Positions 32,738 to 44,990 of a stretch of 64,000 nucleotides of DNA are shown here, in pieces. The stretch is taken from NCBI GenBank assembly GCA_023512835.1, contig CM042092.1, positions 41,000,258 to 41,064,257 on the forward strand, read 5' to 3'. The position numbers and the translations under genes are program-made. The stretch's first letter is position 1, and each line of letters opens with the position of its first letter. Below the pieces are notes generated by a model. The model had not been told where the DNA came from. It was given only the letters and a program-made list of their open reading frames with translations, and made no database searches. This DNA is from Taxillus chinensis. Its lineage: Eukaryota; Streptophyta; Magnoliopsida; Santalales; Loranthaceae.

Positions 32738-35700
32738 TTGGTGGAAGACTTTTTGGCAGAAGAAATTACCACAGCAAATGATGGAGTGCTCCAGCTTATA
32801 GAAGCTCAACAAGATGAAGAAGTGGACTTGACAGCTGGGGAGGATGAGCAAACATCAAATTCTCTGGAGCAAGCAAAGGAGGAGAAGGAAGAGGACATAC
32901 CTCCAGCTCCAGAACTGAAGGAACTGCCTAGACACCTAAGGTATGAATTTCTAGACTTCACAAATAAATTTCCAGTTATAGTTGCTGCTAATTTAAATGA
33001 TGTAGAGTGCACTCAACTGCTAGAAATCCTTAGGAAACACAAAAAGGCCCTAGGGTGGACCATTAAAGACATTAGGGGTATAAGTCCAGGGATTTGTATG
33101 CACAAAATTCTAATGAATGATGACTTTAAACCCATAGCTGAAAGACAAAGAAGATTAAACCCTACCATGAAAGAAGTAGTAAGAAAAGAAATTCTAAAAT
33201 GGAAAAATGCGGGTATAATTTATGCTATTTCAGATAGTGAGTGGGTGAGTCTGTTGCATGTTGTGCCCAAGAAAGGGGGTATGACAGTGATTAAAAATGA
33301 GAAGAATGAATTGATCCCATCTCGAACTGTGACGGGATGGAGAGTGTGTGTTGACTATAGGAAGCTGAATAAGGCCACCAGGAAGGATCACTTTCCCCTT
33401 CCTTTCATTGACCAGATGTTGGATAGGTTAGGTGGCTATAGTCACTACTGCTTTTTAGATGGATACTCCGGGTATAATCAGATCATGGTTAAACCTGAAG
33501 ACCAAGAAAAGACCACTTTCACGTGCCCCTTTGGCACCTTTGCTTTTAGGAGGATGCCATTTGGGCTATGCAATGCACCTGCCACCTTTCAAAGGTGCAT
33601 GATGGCCATTTTCCAGGGCCTGGTGGAGGAGATCATGGAGGTTTTCATGGATGACTTTTCGGTGTTTGGTTCCTCCTACCAACAGTGTTTGAAAAATTTA
33701 GATTTGGTCTTAGAAAGATGTGAGGAGAAGGAACTAGTCCTAAATTGGGAAAAATGTCATTTTATGGTAACTGAGGGGATAGTTCTAGGGCACAAGGTGT
33801 CTTCACAAGGTTTGGAGGTGGACAAGGCAAAAATCTCCACTATTGAGACTTTGCCACCTCCAACAAATGAAAAAGGGGTGAGAAGTTTCCTTGGCCATGC
33901 TGGCTTTTATAGGAGATTCATTAAGGACTTCTCTAAAATTGCAAAACCCATGAGTAGGCTGTTAGAGAAGGACACAAGCTTTGAGTTCAATGCAGATTGC
34001 TTAGGCACTTTCAACATCCTCAAGGGTAAGTTAGTCACTGCACCAGTTATAGTCACACCAGACTGGGCTCAGCCTTTTGAGCTAATGTGTGACGCAAGTA
34101 ATTATGCTGTGGGGGTAGTCTTAGGGCAAAGACGTGATAAGGTGTTTAGGGTCATTTACTATGCTAGTAAGACCTTAGATGATGCTCAACAGAACTACAC
34201 CACCACTGAAAAAGAGTTGCTGGCCGTGGTTTATGGCTGCAACAAGTTTAGACCCTACCTTTTTGGGTCTAAAGTAATTGTTTATACTGATCATGTAGCT
34301 TTGAAATATTTATTTGCTAAAAAGGAAGCTAAGCCACGCTTGATTAGGTGGGTACTCCTTTTACAGGAATTTGATCTTCAAATTAGAGACACAAAGGGAG
34401 CCCTAAATTCTGTGGCTGACCACCTCTCCCGTGTGGAGAATGCACCTAAGTCTCTACCCATTGTAGATGACTTTCCTGATGAGAAGTTGTTTGAGGTGCA
34501 CCAGCTTCCTTAGTTTGCTGATATAGCAAACTATTTAGCCACTGGGTTTATACCCAAGCAATTAGACTACCATCAGCGAAAGAGGTTGGTAGTGGATGCT
34601 AAGAAATACATTTGGGAAGACCCTATTCTCTATAGGAGGTGTTCAGACCAAATAATTAGAAGGTGTGTCCTTGAGGAGGAGATAGATGACATAATATACC
34701 ATTGTCATTCATCACATTATGGGGGCCACTTTGGGGTGCAGAGAATTGTGGCTAAAATCATGTAGTGTGGCTTCTATTGGCCTCACATGGTGAAAGACAC
34801 CTATGTCTACATCAAAACCTGTGATAGATGTCAAAGGGTAGGTGGTCTGTCTAGGAAGAATGAGATGCCATTAACTGGAATTCTTCCAGTTGAAATTTTT
34901 GATATATGGGGCATTGATTTTATGGGGCCACTCCCCAATTCTGATGGGTATTCATATATCCTTTTGGCTGTGGATTATGTGTCAAAGTGGGTAGAAGCTA
35001 TACCAACTAGAGTGAATGATGCTAGAGTAGTGACTCACTTCCTTACCAGAAACATCTTTAGCCGATTTGGGACACCAAGGGCTATAATTAGTGATGAGGG
35101 TAGTCACTTCTGCAATAAATTGTTTGACAAGTTGTTGAACAAATATGGGGTAACTCATAGTAAGTCTTTAACTTACCACCCACAAGCTAATGGACAAGCA
35201 GAGGTGTCCAACAGAGAGATTAAAGTCATTTTAGAGAAAACTGTTAGAGCAAATAGGAAAGACTGGTCTCAAAGGCTTGATGAAGCCTTATGGGCATATA
35301 GGACAGCCTATAAAACTCCCATTGGGATGTCACGTTACCGTATTCTTTATGGGAAGGCTTGTCACTTACATGTGAAATTAGAGCACAAGGCTCACTAGGC
35401 CTTGAGGAAGTTAAATTTTGATCCACAAGAGGCCAAAGAGCTTAGGATGACTCAATTAATTGAATTAGATGAGTTCAGGATGGATGCCTATGAAAGTGCT
35501 AAAATTTATAAAGAAAGAACCAAGAAATGGCATGATAGGCAATTAACCAATGAACCTTTAACCTTGGGGCAGAAAGTTCTCTTATTTAACATAAGGTTAA
35601 GGCTATTTCCTGGAAAATTAAGGTCCAAGTAGATGGGACCTTTTGTGATAGTTGATAAGAAGCCATATGGGAGCTTTGAGCTCTAAGCTGTAGATGGCAA

Positions 35701-35790
35701 GAAATTTTGGGTGAATGGCAACAAACTGAAACCATACTTTGATCCAACTCAGAGGGAGATTGTTGATTCCCTCTCTTTCACCACCTCATG
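32738..35790 (+). pseudogene. Athila-type pol: RT, RNase H, integrase (stops only)
   Basis: One frame runs throughout. RT has [31 protein letters not shown] and the catalytic [10 protein letters not shown] (33640-). RNase H has [17 protein letters not shown] and [11 protein letters not shown]. Integrase has a zinc region (HSSHYGGHFG ... TCDRCQRVG), [25 protein letters not shown] and [17 protein letters not shown], the D, D and E positions. The frame is broken by TAG at 34511-34513 and by stops near 34763, 35396 and 35630, and TAA near 35684. Several TAG codons stand where Gln or Trp is expected. No frame change occurs across about 3 kb. Confidence 0.9.
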
Positions 35791-36190
35791 ATCTTAATTG
35801 AAAGTCTAGCTACAGACTTTAAATAAAGCATTGGTTGGGAGGCAACCCAATGTTTTGTTTTATTTATTTTTATTCAACAATTTTGTTTGCAAGCTAACCC
35901 TGGTGCGGTAGATTTTGTTTCTTTCTTGACTAACCATTTGCAGGATGAGCCAAAATTATTGGGCCTTGGACTTCTGAATTTATTTTAAGGAACAAGTCCT
36001 GGAGCAAGGAACAAGTGAAGCCCACAAGTACTTGAATTTAAGCCCAATGAATTGGCGTGCAAGCATAGAAGTTGATCCATACTGCAAAAGCAACTAATCG
36101 GAAAAGTTTGGGCTCATTTGGGCCTGCACGCCATATTGAACGCCAATTGACCAATTGGCGTGCACCTCTTTTGCCTCTGTAAATTTCGGG
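35791..36190 (+). other. Athila-type 3' non-coding region, ends abruptly
   Basis: Includes TTGGGAGGCAACCCAA (about 35837), which follows pol in Athila-like elements, and AATTGGCGTGC motifs with the palindrome at 36141-36160. No env-like ORF is present. No 3' LTR follows: sequence switches at about 36190 to a minus-strand copia integrase fragment. Confidence 0.7.
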
Positions 36191-36373
36191 TGAAGTCACC
36201 GATAACCACAAAGGTATATCTCACACCAGCAAGAGAAGCAATAGATGGGATCACAGAGGTCCATATGAAGAAGTTGTAAGGGAGCAGATATAGTATTAAC
36301 ATATTTGCTCTTAAAACTATGGTTGATTTTCTTGCCAAGTTAACATTCTCGACATAGTCTCTGGAGTACTTAT
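36191..36373 (-). pseudogene. Sirevirus D integrase fragment
   Basis: The reverse complement matches the zinc region to start of the integrase core in A (about 19985-20170) and B (about 41170-41355), including the part encoding ARYTFVVIGDFTR. Its downstream side is joined to Athila sequence, and its upstream side ends at the LTR of element C. Confidence 0.85.
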
Positions 36374-36902
36374 TGTTGGTCCCTCTGAGCCTAGACGGGG
36401 GGGGGGGGGGGGGAATAGGCTCTTATGGAAAACTCTTTTTCATCTCTGGCACAACACTTGTCTGGTGAAAAGATAGAATTAGTGCGAAAGATAACCAAAT
36501 AGTGGAAGTATTCTGTTTTATTATCAAAAGATAATTACAACAAAATCTAGCAAATTAAAGCTGATGAAACTTTTCAATCTACTAAAACTCTCTTGTACTC
36601 TGTTTATAATTACTCACACACTAGCCAATTTAATCTCTAAGAGCTCTTGTACATGTACGTGCATATGTGAAAATATACAAGGTTTAATATATATAGACAC
36701 CCCTGGGAGACAATCTTGGAACTAGATTTTCTGAGCACTGTGTAGCATTGAAGTTCTTCTCGAAAAATGCTTCTGCTTAAATTGTTGTGGATGTGGTGCT
36801 CAAAATCTTGGGTCTGTAAACATATTAAATATCTTCGTGTGATCCCAATTGTATTTAAGGCTCTGACCACATCTCCGTGTGATCCACGTGTAAGACGACT
36901 TA
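36374..36902 (-). repeat. Sirevirus C 3' LTR, part 1
   Basis: Starts TGTTGGTCCCTCTGAGCC (reverse of an LTR end), with a 17-G run near 36397. It is cut at 36902 by element B; ACTTA at 36898-36902 is repeated at 49319-49323. Confidence 0.92.
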
Positions 36903-38256
36903 TGTTGGATCAAACCTAGAATTTGGATAATGCGGAACAAACCCTTTGTAATTTGACTCGAGATGTTTCATGTTTACTATTAAGTCTGTGCAGATGAGTT
37001 AACTCTAATCCGGACCTACTCGTGTGAGAACAAAGCTAAGGACAGGATACATAATCCTGATCCGGATCATCATGAGTATCGTCATTCACTTGGTACATAA
37101 CCGAGTCTTCATCCGGAGTAAGGACTTTTCGTGCGGACTAAACACTTGACAAAACGACTTGAGGAACCCGTGTCTAACTCTCAACTTGACTAAGTCAATT
37201 GATACGGAATAAGATTCCAAGTCTATCACTCGCACGGAATAAGAGAGACTTGTTGCGGAGAGAGAATCGAAATTGTCACTCCACTGGACTAAAGAAAAAG
37301 AAGACACGGACTAAGAAATCCGAATCTCATTCAAACGGAGTAAGGACAATTGTTGCGGAGTAAGGACAACAAATGCGGAATAAGGAATCTGACCCATTAC
37401 TCATGTGGAGTAAGGATTCACTGATACGGAGTAAGCATTCAGTACCTACTTTATGCGGAGTAAGAAAGCGCTGATGCGGAATAAGCTCTCCGAGCCTATA
37501 TTTCATGCGGAGTAAGAGGCGCTGACACGAAACAAGGATTCCAAGACTTCATTCACACGGAGTAAGCAACCACTGACACGGAGTAAGGATCCGAGCTTCG
37601 CTAATACGGAGTAAGGAACCTTACGACGAACTAAGAAGACACTGCTTCATCATTTCCAAGCCGCTTTTATTGCAATCAGCTCACTTCGTTCCGATGTAAA
37701 ACAAACCCGTTGAAAACCAAAATTCTTACACGTGGATCATGCAGAGATGTGGACGCGATCTCAAATGCAATTAGAATCAAGCAAGAATTCACCACAACTT
37801 ATGCTTCCACTATTTCGAGCTCCACATCCGCAGCAGTAAAAGCTTCAACATTTTCCGATGAAGAACTTCAATGCTTCACACTACTCGAAAAATGCAGTTC
37901 TAACATAGATTCTTAGGATGTCTATATATACCTGAAGCAATGTAAAATATAAAAATGCACGCGCCTACTAATACTCATATACTTACAAGCGCGTATCGTG
38001 TGAAATAGCTTATATAGAGACTTACAGCCAAGTGTGTGTAACCATAACAGAGTGTTGAGTTGTAATCAGCTAAAGCGCTGTTTTGCTTCATTGTAATTAT
38101 CTTCAGATAATAAAGCAACATACTTCCACTACCTGGTTAATCTTCCGCACTGATTTTATCCGTTTAACCAGAGTGAGTGTCTAGCCATATATAGAGAGAG
38201 AAAGAATTTTCAAAGAGCCTATTCACCCCCCCCTTCTAGGCTCTTTGGGACCAACA
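36903..38256 (+). repeat. Sirevirus B 5' LTR
   Basis: TGTTGGATCAAACC to GGGACCAACA. Carries about fifteen variants of CGGAGTAAGGA, less regular than in A. TATATATA at 37923-37930 is the likely promoter and the C run is 8 long. Confidence 0.95.
37923..37930 (+). promoter_or_regulatory. Probable LTR TATA box (Sirevirus B)
   Basis: TATATATA in the position equivalent to TATAAATA of element A. Confidence 0.55.
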
Positions 38257-38258
38257 AG

Positions 38259-38270
38259 TGGTATCAGAGC
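38259..38270 (+). promoter_or_regulatory. Primer-binding site, Sirevirus B
   Basis: TGGTATCAGAGC, methionine-tRNA type, two bases after the LTR. Confidence 0.95.
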
Positions 38271-38317
38271 AAGTTTTACCTGCTCGTAGAGATCCCTCAC
38301 TCCCTCTCAACTTAACA

Positions 38318-40618
38318 ATGGCCGAAGAAAGCAGCATGCTATTCAACACTCACCTTAACTTCGGGGGAGCTCAAGAGCCCCTTCCCAACCGAAGCAGCAG
38401 TGAAAATGTTGATCCACCTCAACCTGCTGCTGCCGCTGCTCCTCAACCACGGAGTTCAGGCTACACTTTAAGCAAACTGCCAAAGTTCACACCAGAGCTT
38501 TTCTCCTAGTGGAAAGCTCGCATGAAGATGTTCATGACCTGTCATGATCATCTAATGTGGCCTTATCTTCATTAGGAGCTTCCCATTCCGATGACCATCA
38601 GAGAAAATGGGGTCAGGAGGCCAAAGACTGATGCTGAACTCACTCACGATGAAAGAGCCTAGCAATACGCCAGTGAAAAGGCTCTAGCTTATGTGACATC
38701 GTCCTTGGATTCAGAGGCCTTCACAGATGTCTAGGGCTGCACGACAGCAAAAGTTGTGTGGGACAAATTGACTATTCTATATGAAGGAAGTCAGTCCCAG
38801 ATGTAGAACGTCATTTGCGCTCTCAGACAGAACTTTAAGAGCTTCAACCACAAACCTGGCGAATCCCTGGAGAGCATCTATCGGCGATTCGGCAAGCTCA
38901 TCCTGGAATTGAAAGCTGTCAATGAGCACTACACTCAGTTCCAAATAAATGACAAGTTCTTTCGTTCCCTGCCGGATAGCTATTTCTCCAAGTAGCTCCA
39001 GATGCAATCCAATGACAACTGGCAGTATGCTCCCCTTGAAGAGCTATATGGAGAGCTACGGACTCATGAGGTCAGATTCAAATACACTGACCGAGACGAG
39101 AAGATAGCTCGAAAAGAAAAGGGGGTAGCTCTTAAGGCTACGAATGGACCAAGTATGCTGACGGAGGATGATACGGAAGAGTCAGAAAACTCTGAATCGG
39201 ACATGGAAGAAGAAATAGCACTCCTAGTGAAATCCTTCACACGATTTTTGCGGAAAAGCAGAAAAGGATTCAGAAGAGGCTCTTCCTCATCCTCGAGAAG
39301 GAAGGAGCGGTCAGAGTCGACATCCCAAGACTGCTACAATTGCGAGAAACCTGGTCATTGGGCCAAGGACTATAGATCCAAACCCAAGTCGGCCGGCAAG
39401 GATGACAAGGTTAAACCCCGACGCTCCACCTCAGACAACAGCAAAATGAAGAGGAAGGTGTTCGTCTCAAAATACAACAGTGGTTCGGAAGAAGAAGAGG
39501 AATCTTCAGACGACGAACCAACGGAAAAGGCGAACGTCTGCCTCATGGCAAACGTTGAGGTACCTTCTATCTCTGAGCTCTTGAGTAAATTAGAATCTGT
39601 CACTAAGGAACGTGATGATGAAAAGAATGAGAGATTAATAATTACTCAAATGTATCAAAATATGAGTGGTCAGACTAAATGCCTAGAACTTACTGTTTCT
39701 AAACTTGAAAAGGACATAGCTGACTATCGAAGCAGGGAGGTTTGGTATCACGACCTAAGAGCTGAAAATCACTTGTTGAATACCAACCTCACAGGCATGA
39801 ATGTAAATCTTAAAAGACTCGAGATTGAACTTGAGAAGGAAAAGGAAATAAATTGTAAATGGCTAAAATCCGGAGAAATAGCCTCAACATTTAGAACTGA
39901 TTCTGACAATATCCGAGTCAAACCTGGCCTAGGATCCGAATCCACTTCCACTGCTCCAACTACTGAGTGCCCTCCGGACTACACTCCAAAATGAACCAAC
40001 TTATATCCTGTTAGTACATCTAAACCGTTGGATGGTTTTGTTTCAGGTGGCACCATAGTTTATGATTGTGGAAGAGAGGCTGTTACTGTTAATCCCGAAG
40101 TAGTAGCACCCATACCAAACGATGAATGGAAGGTTGCTGTAGTTAAAGCCGAAACTATAGTACCCAGAAACAAAGAAAAGGCAAAGGTTGACGCTTCTAG
40201 GGCCAAGAACGCGTCACCCGTTCGCAAAGGATTAGGCCATTGGGAACAGAGTAGGAAACCTGTTAAGCCAAAGAAACCTATATCCCCAGCTGTAACTCCA
40301 CATCATAGTGTTTGTTCGATATGTCGTGAAATAGGTCACTACTATTATGAATGTTGGAGTCTATCTGATGACTGGTTATGTAATAACTTTTCAATCAATA
40401 AAAATCAGGTTGTCAAAAAGGGTTCTTCTCGGAAATCTAAATCTAAAACTCCTCGGAGCATCTCTCCTAAGAAAACCCAAGTTAAAGAAGCAACTAATAC
40501 GAAAAAAGCTAAGTCAACCTGGAAAGTTAAAGTTTCATGCAACATAAAATCCGGAATAGTTGACACTGTTGTTGCTTCTCCTAACTGCCCGAAACACGTT
40601 TGGGCACCAAAAGTGTAA
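38318..40618 (+). pseudogene. Sirevirus B gag (stops only)
   Basis: ATG at 38318 begins MAEESSMLFNTHLN; an in-frame upstream Met at 38258 overlaps the primer site and is unlikely. A single frame covers the region, broken by stops at 38507, 38573 and several more up to 39000, and by TGA at 39992. The CCHC knuckle reads CYNCEKPGHWAKDY, so the last Cys is replaced by Tyr. A long coiled coil follows (KCLELTVSKLEKDIADY ... LKRLEIELEKEKEINCKW). A Lys-rich region and a second Cys/His cluster (CSICREIGHYYYEC) precede the final HVWAPKV and TAA. Comparison with A shows most stops replace CAG or TGG codons. Confidence 0.9.
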
Positions 40619-40630
40619 TCTGTTGTCTTG
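40616..40630 (+). promoter_or_regulatory. Gag-pol junction: conserved TAA in the pol frame
   Basis: TAA at 40616-40618 is followed in the same frame by pol. In A the equivalent TAA is at 19432-19434. Both are followed by GTTGTCTT(G/T)CAGGAGCATCT, which resembles a 3' splice site. SIRE1-type elements separate gag and pol by one stop codon. Read-through and splicing are both possible. Confidence 0.5.
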
Positions 40631-43600
40631 CAGGAGCATCTATGGAATTCACTGCCATCTCACTTGAGGTCAAAGATCAATCAAAGCAAGTGGATACTCG
40701 ATAGCGGATGCTCCGGACATATGACGGGTGATAAGTCTCTGCTCGTGGATGTTACTGACAAACAAGGCCCATCCGTAACATATGGTGACAACAGTAAAGG
40801 TAAGACTGTGGGGTATGGCACTTTAACCAATGGCTGTGTATCAATTACTAAGGTTGCATTAGTCGAAGGTTTGAAGCATAATCTGCTGAGTGTCAGTAAT
40901 TTATGTGACAAAGGATTCACAGTTTCCTTTTTGTCAAACACATGCACAGTTAGAGATAACTTATCCGGAGATATTAAGTTATTCGGATCAAGAGATGGGG
41001 ACATATATTCCATGGTCTTGAGAAATAATTCTTCTGACCCTGTATGCTTCCTCACTACAGCATCACACAAAGATAGTTGGCTATGGCACAAGCGTTGCGC
41101 ACATTAAATTTTAAGACTTTGTCTAAATTAGCGTCGCTTGATTTGGTCACTAGTTTGCCTAAACACAAATACTCCAGAGACACACTCTGTCGAGAATGCC
41201 AACTTGGCAAACAGACCAAACATAGTTTTAAGAGCAAATCAGTTAATTCAATTACTGCTCCCTTACAGCTACTTCACATGGATCTTTGTGGTCCCATTTC
41301 TATTTCTTCACTAGCTAGTGCGAGATATACCCTTGTGGTTATCGATGACTTCACCAGGTACACATGGGTGTTGTTCCTGAAATCTAAGGATCAAACCTTT
41401 GAACACCTTGTTGATCTCTTCAACTGGATAAACAACTCACAAGGACTAAGCATTAAATGCATCAGGAGTGATCATGGTACAGAATTTGGCTTTTCAGATA
41501 TGAGGTCATATTGTTCTGAACAGGGCATTCAGCATGACTTCTCTACGCCCAGAACTCCACAATAAAATGGGGTAGCTGAGCGCAAGAATCGCACTTTAGT
41601 CGAGGCTGGCAGATCAATGTTAGCAGGGGCAAAGCTTCCTCTCTGTCTATGGGCTGAAGCCGTGTCTACTGCCTGCTATATTCAGAATAGAACTCTTATA
41701 AATAAATCTACCATGAAAACACCCTATGAGATGTGGAAAGGCCGAAAGCCTTCTATTTCACACTTCAGAACTTTTGGGTGTACTTGCTACGTACTGAACA
41801 ATGGAAAAGAATCCCGGAGTAAATTTGAACCAAAATCTGATGATGGGATATTTGTTGGGTATTCATTTCATAGCAAGGCTTATCGGGTTTTCAATAAATA
41901 ACTCTTCAAAGTTGAAGAATCTATCCATGTGACCTTTGATGAAGCTAACCTGGATTGGTCGAAAGTTGGTTCTCCAAGTTCTAATGTGCAGGATCAAGAC
42001 GACAACATTGACTACTCAAAGTTTATGAATGTTCCTGTCGCTCCTACTGACCAACCACGTGGCACCAGTAAAGAACGAAGAAATGAGGTAGATGATGCTA
42101 CGGATGAATCAGACTCGGGATTTCCACTTAACTCCGGACATATTCCTTCGGGTATTCAAAATACCAGAGTACCTTCAAGTCCATCCGGACCAGCTAATAC
42201 AAAAATGAATAGTAATGGAGAACCGCAAAATACTCCAAAACCTATTGATATGGATAATGTTGGCCCGGAAGAAGCTCACATAGCAGACGAACAAGAACCA
42301 CCTAATCTGACAGAGCTTCAAATCATTGAGTATTCACCACCACTTGCACAAAACTATAGGTGGACTCGAAACCACCCTCAAGAATAAGTGATTGGTGATC
42401 CTACTGTTGGTGTTAGAACAAGGGCAGCCACCTCCAACATGTGCCTCTACTCTTGCTTTTTGTCGCAAATAGAGCCAAAGGTGGTGGAAGAAGCACTTTA
42501 AGATTCAAATTGGATAGACGCCATGCAGGAAGAGTTAAATTAGTTCAAGAGGAATGATGTGTGGACTCTAGTACCTAGGCCAAAGTCTCAACAAGTCATT
42601 GGAGTTAAATGGGTGTTCCGGAACAAACATGATACGGACAGAATTGTAATCCGGAACAAAGCCTGGCTGGTAGCCAAGGGTTATCGTCAAAAAGAAGGAA
42701 TCGATTATGACAAAACCTTTGCCCCAGTAGCTAGACTTGAGGCAATCAGAATGTTCTTAGCATACGCTTCATACGAAAACTTTAAAGCTTATCAAATGGA
42801 TGTCAAGAGTGCATTTCTGAATGGAGATCTTCAAGAGGAGGTATATGTTGAACAACCTCCAGGTTTCATTGAACCCAAGGCTGGACATCTGGTTTACAAA
42901 CTAAGGAAAGCATTGTATGGATTGAAGCAAGATCCAAGAGCCTGGTACGACACACTTTTGGAATTCTTACTTGCTCACAACTTCCAAAAAGGGAAGATTA
43001 ACACCACACTATTCTTACGGAAAGAGAAAGGACATACTCTGATCGTACAGATCTACGTGGACGATATCATTTTCGGATCAACTAATCTGAAGCTTTGTGA
43101 TGAGTTCACCAAGTTGATGACTGGCAAGTTTGAGGTGAGTATGATGGGAGAACTATCCTACTTCCTTGGGATCGAAGTCAAACAACTGAAGGAAGGGATC
43201 ATCATCAACCAAGCTAAGTACACTCATGACTTAATCAAGAAGTTTGGTATGGAAGGTTCATCTCTTGTCAAAACTCCAATGCCAGTCAGTGCCAAGTTAG
43301 ACCCAGATGTTGATGGCAAATCAGTGAATGTGACTGAGTACAGAGGGATGATTGGATCCTTGCTGTATTTTATAGCAAGTCGCCCGGACATAATGTTTGC
43401 AACTTGCATCTGCGCATGATATCAGGCGAATCCCAAAGAGTCACATATGCTTCATGTAAAATGGATATTAAGGTATCTCAAAGGGACAATGAATTTGGGA
43501 CTCTGGTACCCAAAAGAGTCCAACTTTGCCTTATTCGGATATTCTGATGTTGATTTTGCCAGGTGTCGCATAGACAGGAAAAGCACCAGTGGTACATGCC

Positions 43601-44001
43601 AATTCCTTGGAAACAGAATGATCTCCTGGTTCAGTAAGAAGCAGAATTCCGTATCAACCTCTACTACTGAAGCGGAATATATAGCTGCTAGGAGTTGCTA
43701 CGCACAGCTTCTCTAGTTGCAAAGTCAACTTACTGACTACGGCTTCAACATGACATCTGTTCCACTCTACTGTGACAATACCAGTGCTATTGCTATCAGC
43801 AATAATCCCGTCATGCATCCAAAGACTAAACATATTGAGGTCAGGTATCATTTCATTCCCAACCATGTTCTTAAAAAGCACATATCCTTGGAACATGTTG
43901 CTACTGAAGATCAACTGGCGGATATACTTACAAAGCCCTTACCTGATGTACGATTTTTTAAACTTCTTCTCAAATTAGGTATGCTTGATTTTTCTGCATA
44001 A
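40619..44001 (+). pseudogene. Sirevirus B pol: protease, integrase, RT, RNase H
   Basis: Protease has WILDSGCSGHMTGD. One T is missing near 41105 compared with A and shifts the frame. After it, one frame holds the integrase (LCRECQLGKQTKH, MDLCGPISISS, RSDHGTEFGF, NGVAERKNRT), the linker, RT ([11 protein letters not shown], catalytic YVDDIIFG at about 43057) and RNase H ([17 protein letters not shown]). It ends EDQLADILTKPLPDVRF ... GMLDFSA. Stops lie near 41563, 41899, 42385, 42499, 42541, 43417 and 43714. Several stand where A has CAA, CAG or CGA. Confidence 0.92.
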
Positions 44002-44702
44002 CTTCTCACCTGTTAACCATCAGTAGTTGTTCTCAGAACATGCATTGCTGTACTTCATGATTAGTGATAGATACTGAATTTCATGTTTAACTATCTTACT
44101 TTAGTCGTGTAAGTGTTCTGATATTTCTCACTAAGTTCATTTGGGAGGATGCTTGCTTATCCAGACTGATAGTGAATCAAACAAACATAATTAAATATAT
44201 ATGAAATAAATCCTCTTTTGATGTCATGAATTCTACTCCATCTTCCATCTCATGTCTTATGATTTCCTGACTGACTGATATATCTAAGATGCATGGTTGA
44301 GGAATGATTTGGGATAGCTCGGATTGAAAGTGGAAATTCACTATGTCTGCCGATCAGCTGCTTGAGTGAAGTAAATCAAGGATAGGTAGTAGTTTCTCAC
44401 GATTCATGTTAAACAAGAAACGTCTTAAAGGCTCTAACGAGACTTGCTTTTCAAAGCATCTATTTGTTAAGTCACAGGTATATATTCTCTTTGCAATTCA
44501 TCGCTCTATCTTGTCTGATGTCTCGGATTTCTGAGGTGTTGTGGTACTTCACACTTTCTCGACATCAAGACAGCAAAGGAATCATCTCTACTCAACACTA
44601 TGTTCATACGGATATAGTTAGTCAGTCTTATCCAGATGTTCTTTATACGGATTATCTTTCTCCGGATGAAAGTCGGTTTAATTCCTCCTGACTCTTTGAA
44701 TT

Positions 44703-44782
44703 CTCAATTCGCGATAAACCAAGTAATTATCTTACATCGCTTATTTTTGAGGAGGGATAATGATGGTTCATTTAATGCATGC
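44703..44782 (+). promoter_or_regulatory. Conserved non-coding block upstream of ORF3, copy B
   Basis: Shares ACATCGC, TTTTTGAGGAGG and ATAATGATGGTTCATTTAAT with element C (53685-53766, minus) and, more weakly, A (24126-24200). Confidence 0.6.
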
Positions 44783-44860
44783 CTCGAGCCCGGTAATTTA
44801 TCTTTTCAAAAATCCGGAAGTATGCCTACAGCTGTCATCTTTGAATGGTTAGCACAGCCG

Positions 44861-44990
44861 CCACGTCATAGGTTTATTCGACGGCGCTAATCCATCACTT
44901 CTAATGACATAAGGAAGTCGGGTGGCTCACTGTTCATTTTTCTTAAACTCGAGACCCACTTACTTCCACGGAGAGGCTCCTATTTATCCC
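44861..44990 (+). promoter_or_regulatory. Candidate ORF3 promoter, Sirevirus B
   Basis: CCACGTCAT (a bZIP-type ACGT element) lies 119 bp before CTATTTATCCC. That TATA-like box is about 120 bp before the ATG at 45104. Element C has the same two motifs at the same spacing. Confidence 0.5.

Noticed and set aside
35791..36190. Athila env-like ORF after pol
   Set aside because: Only about 400 bp of non-coding sequence follows integrase before the junction; no reading frame with membrane features is seen.
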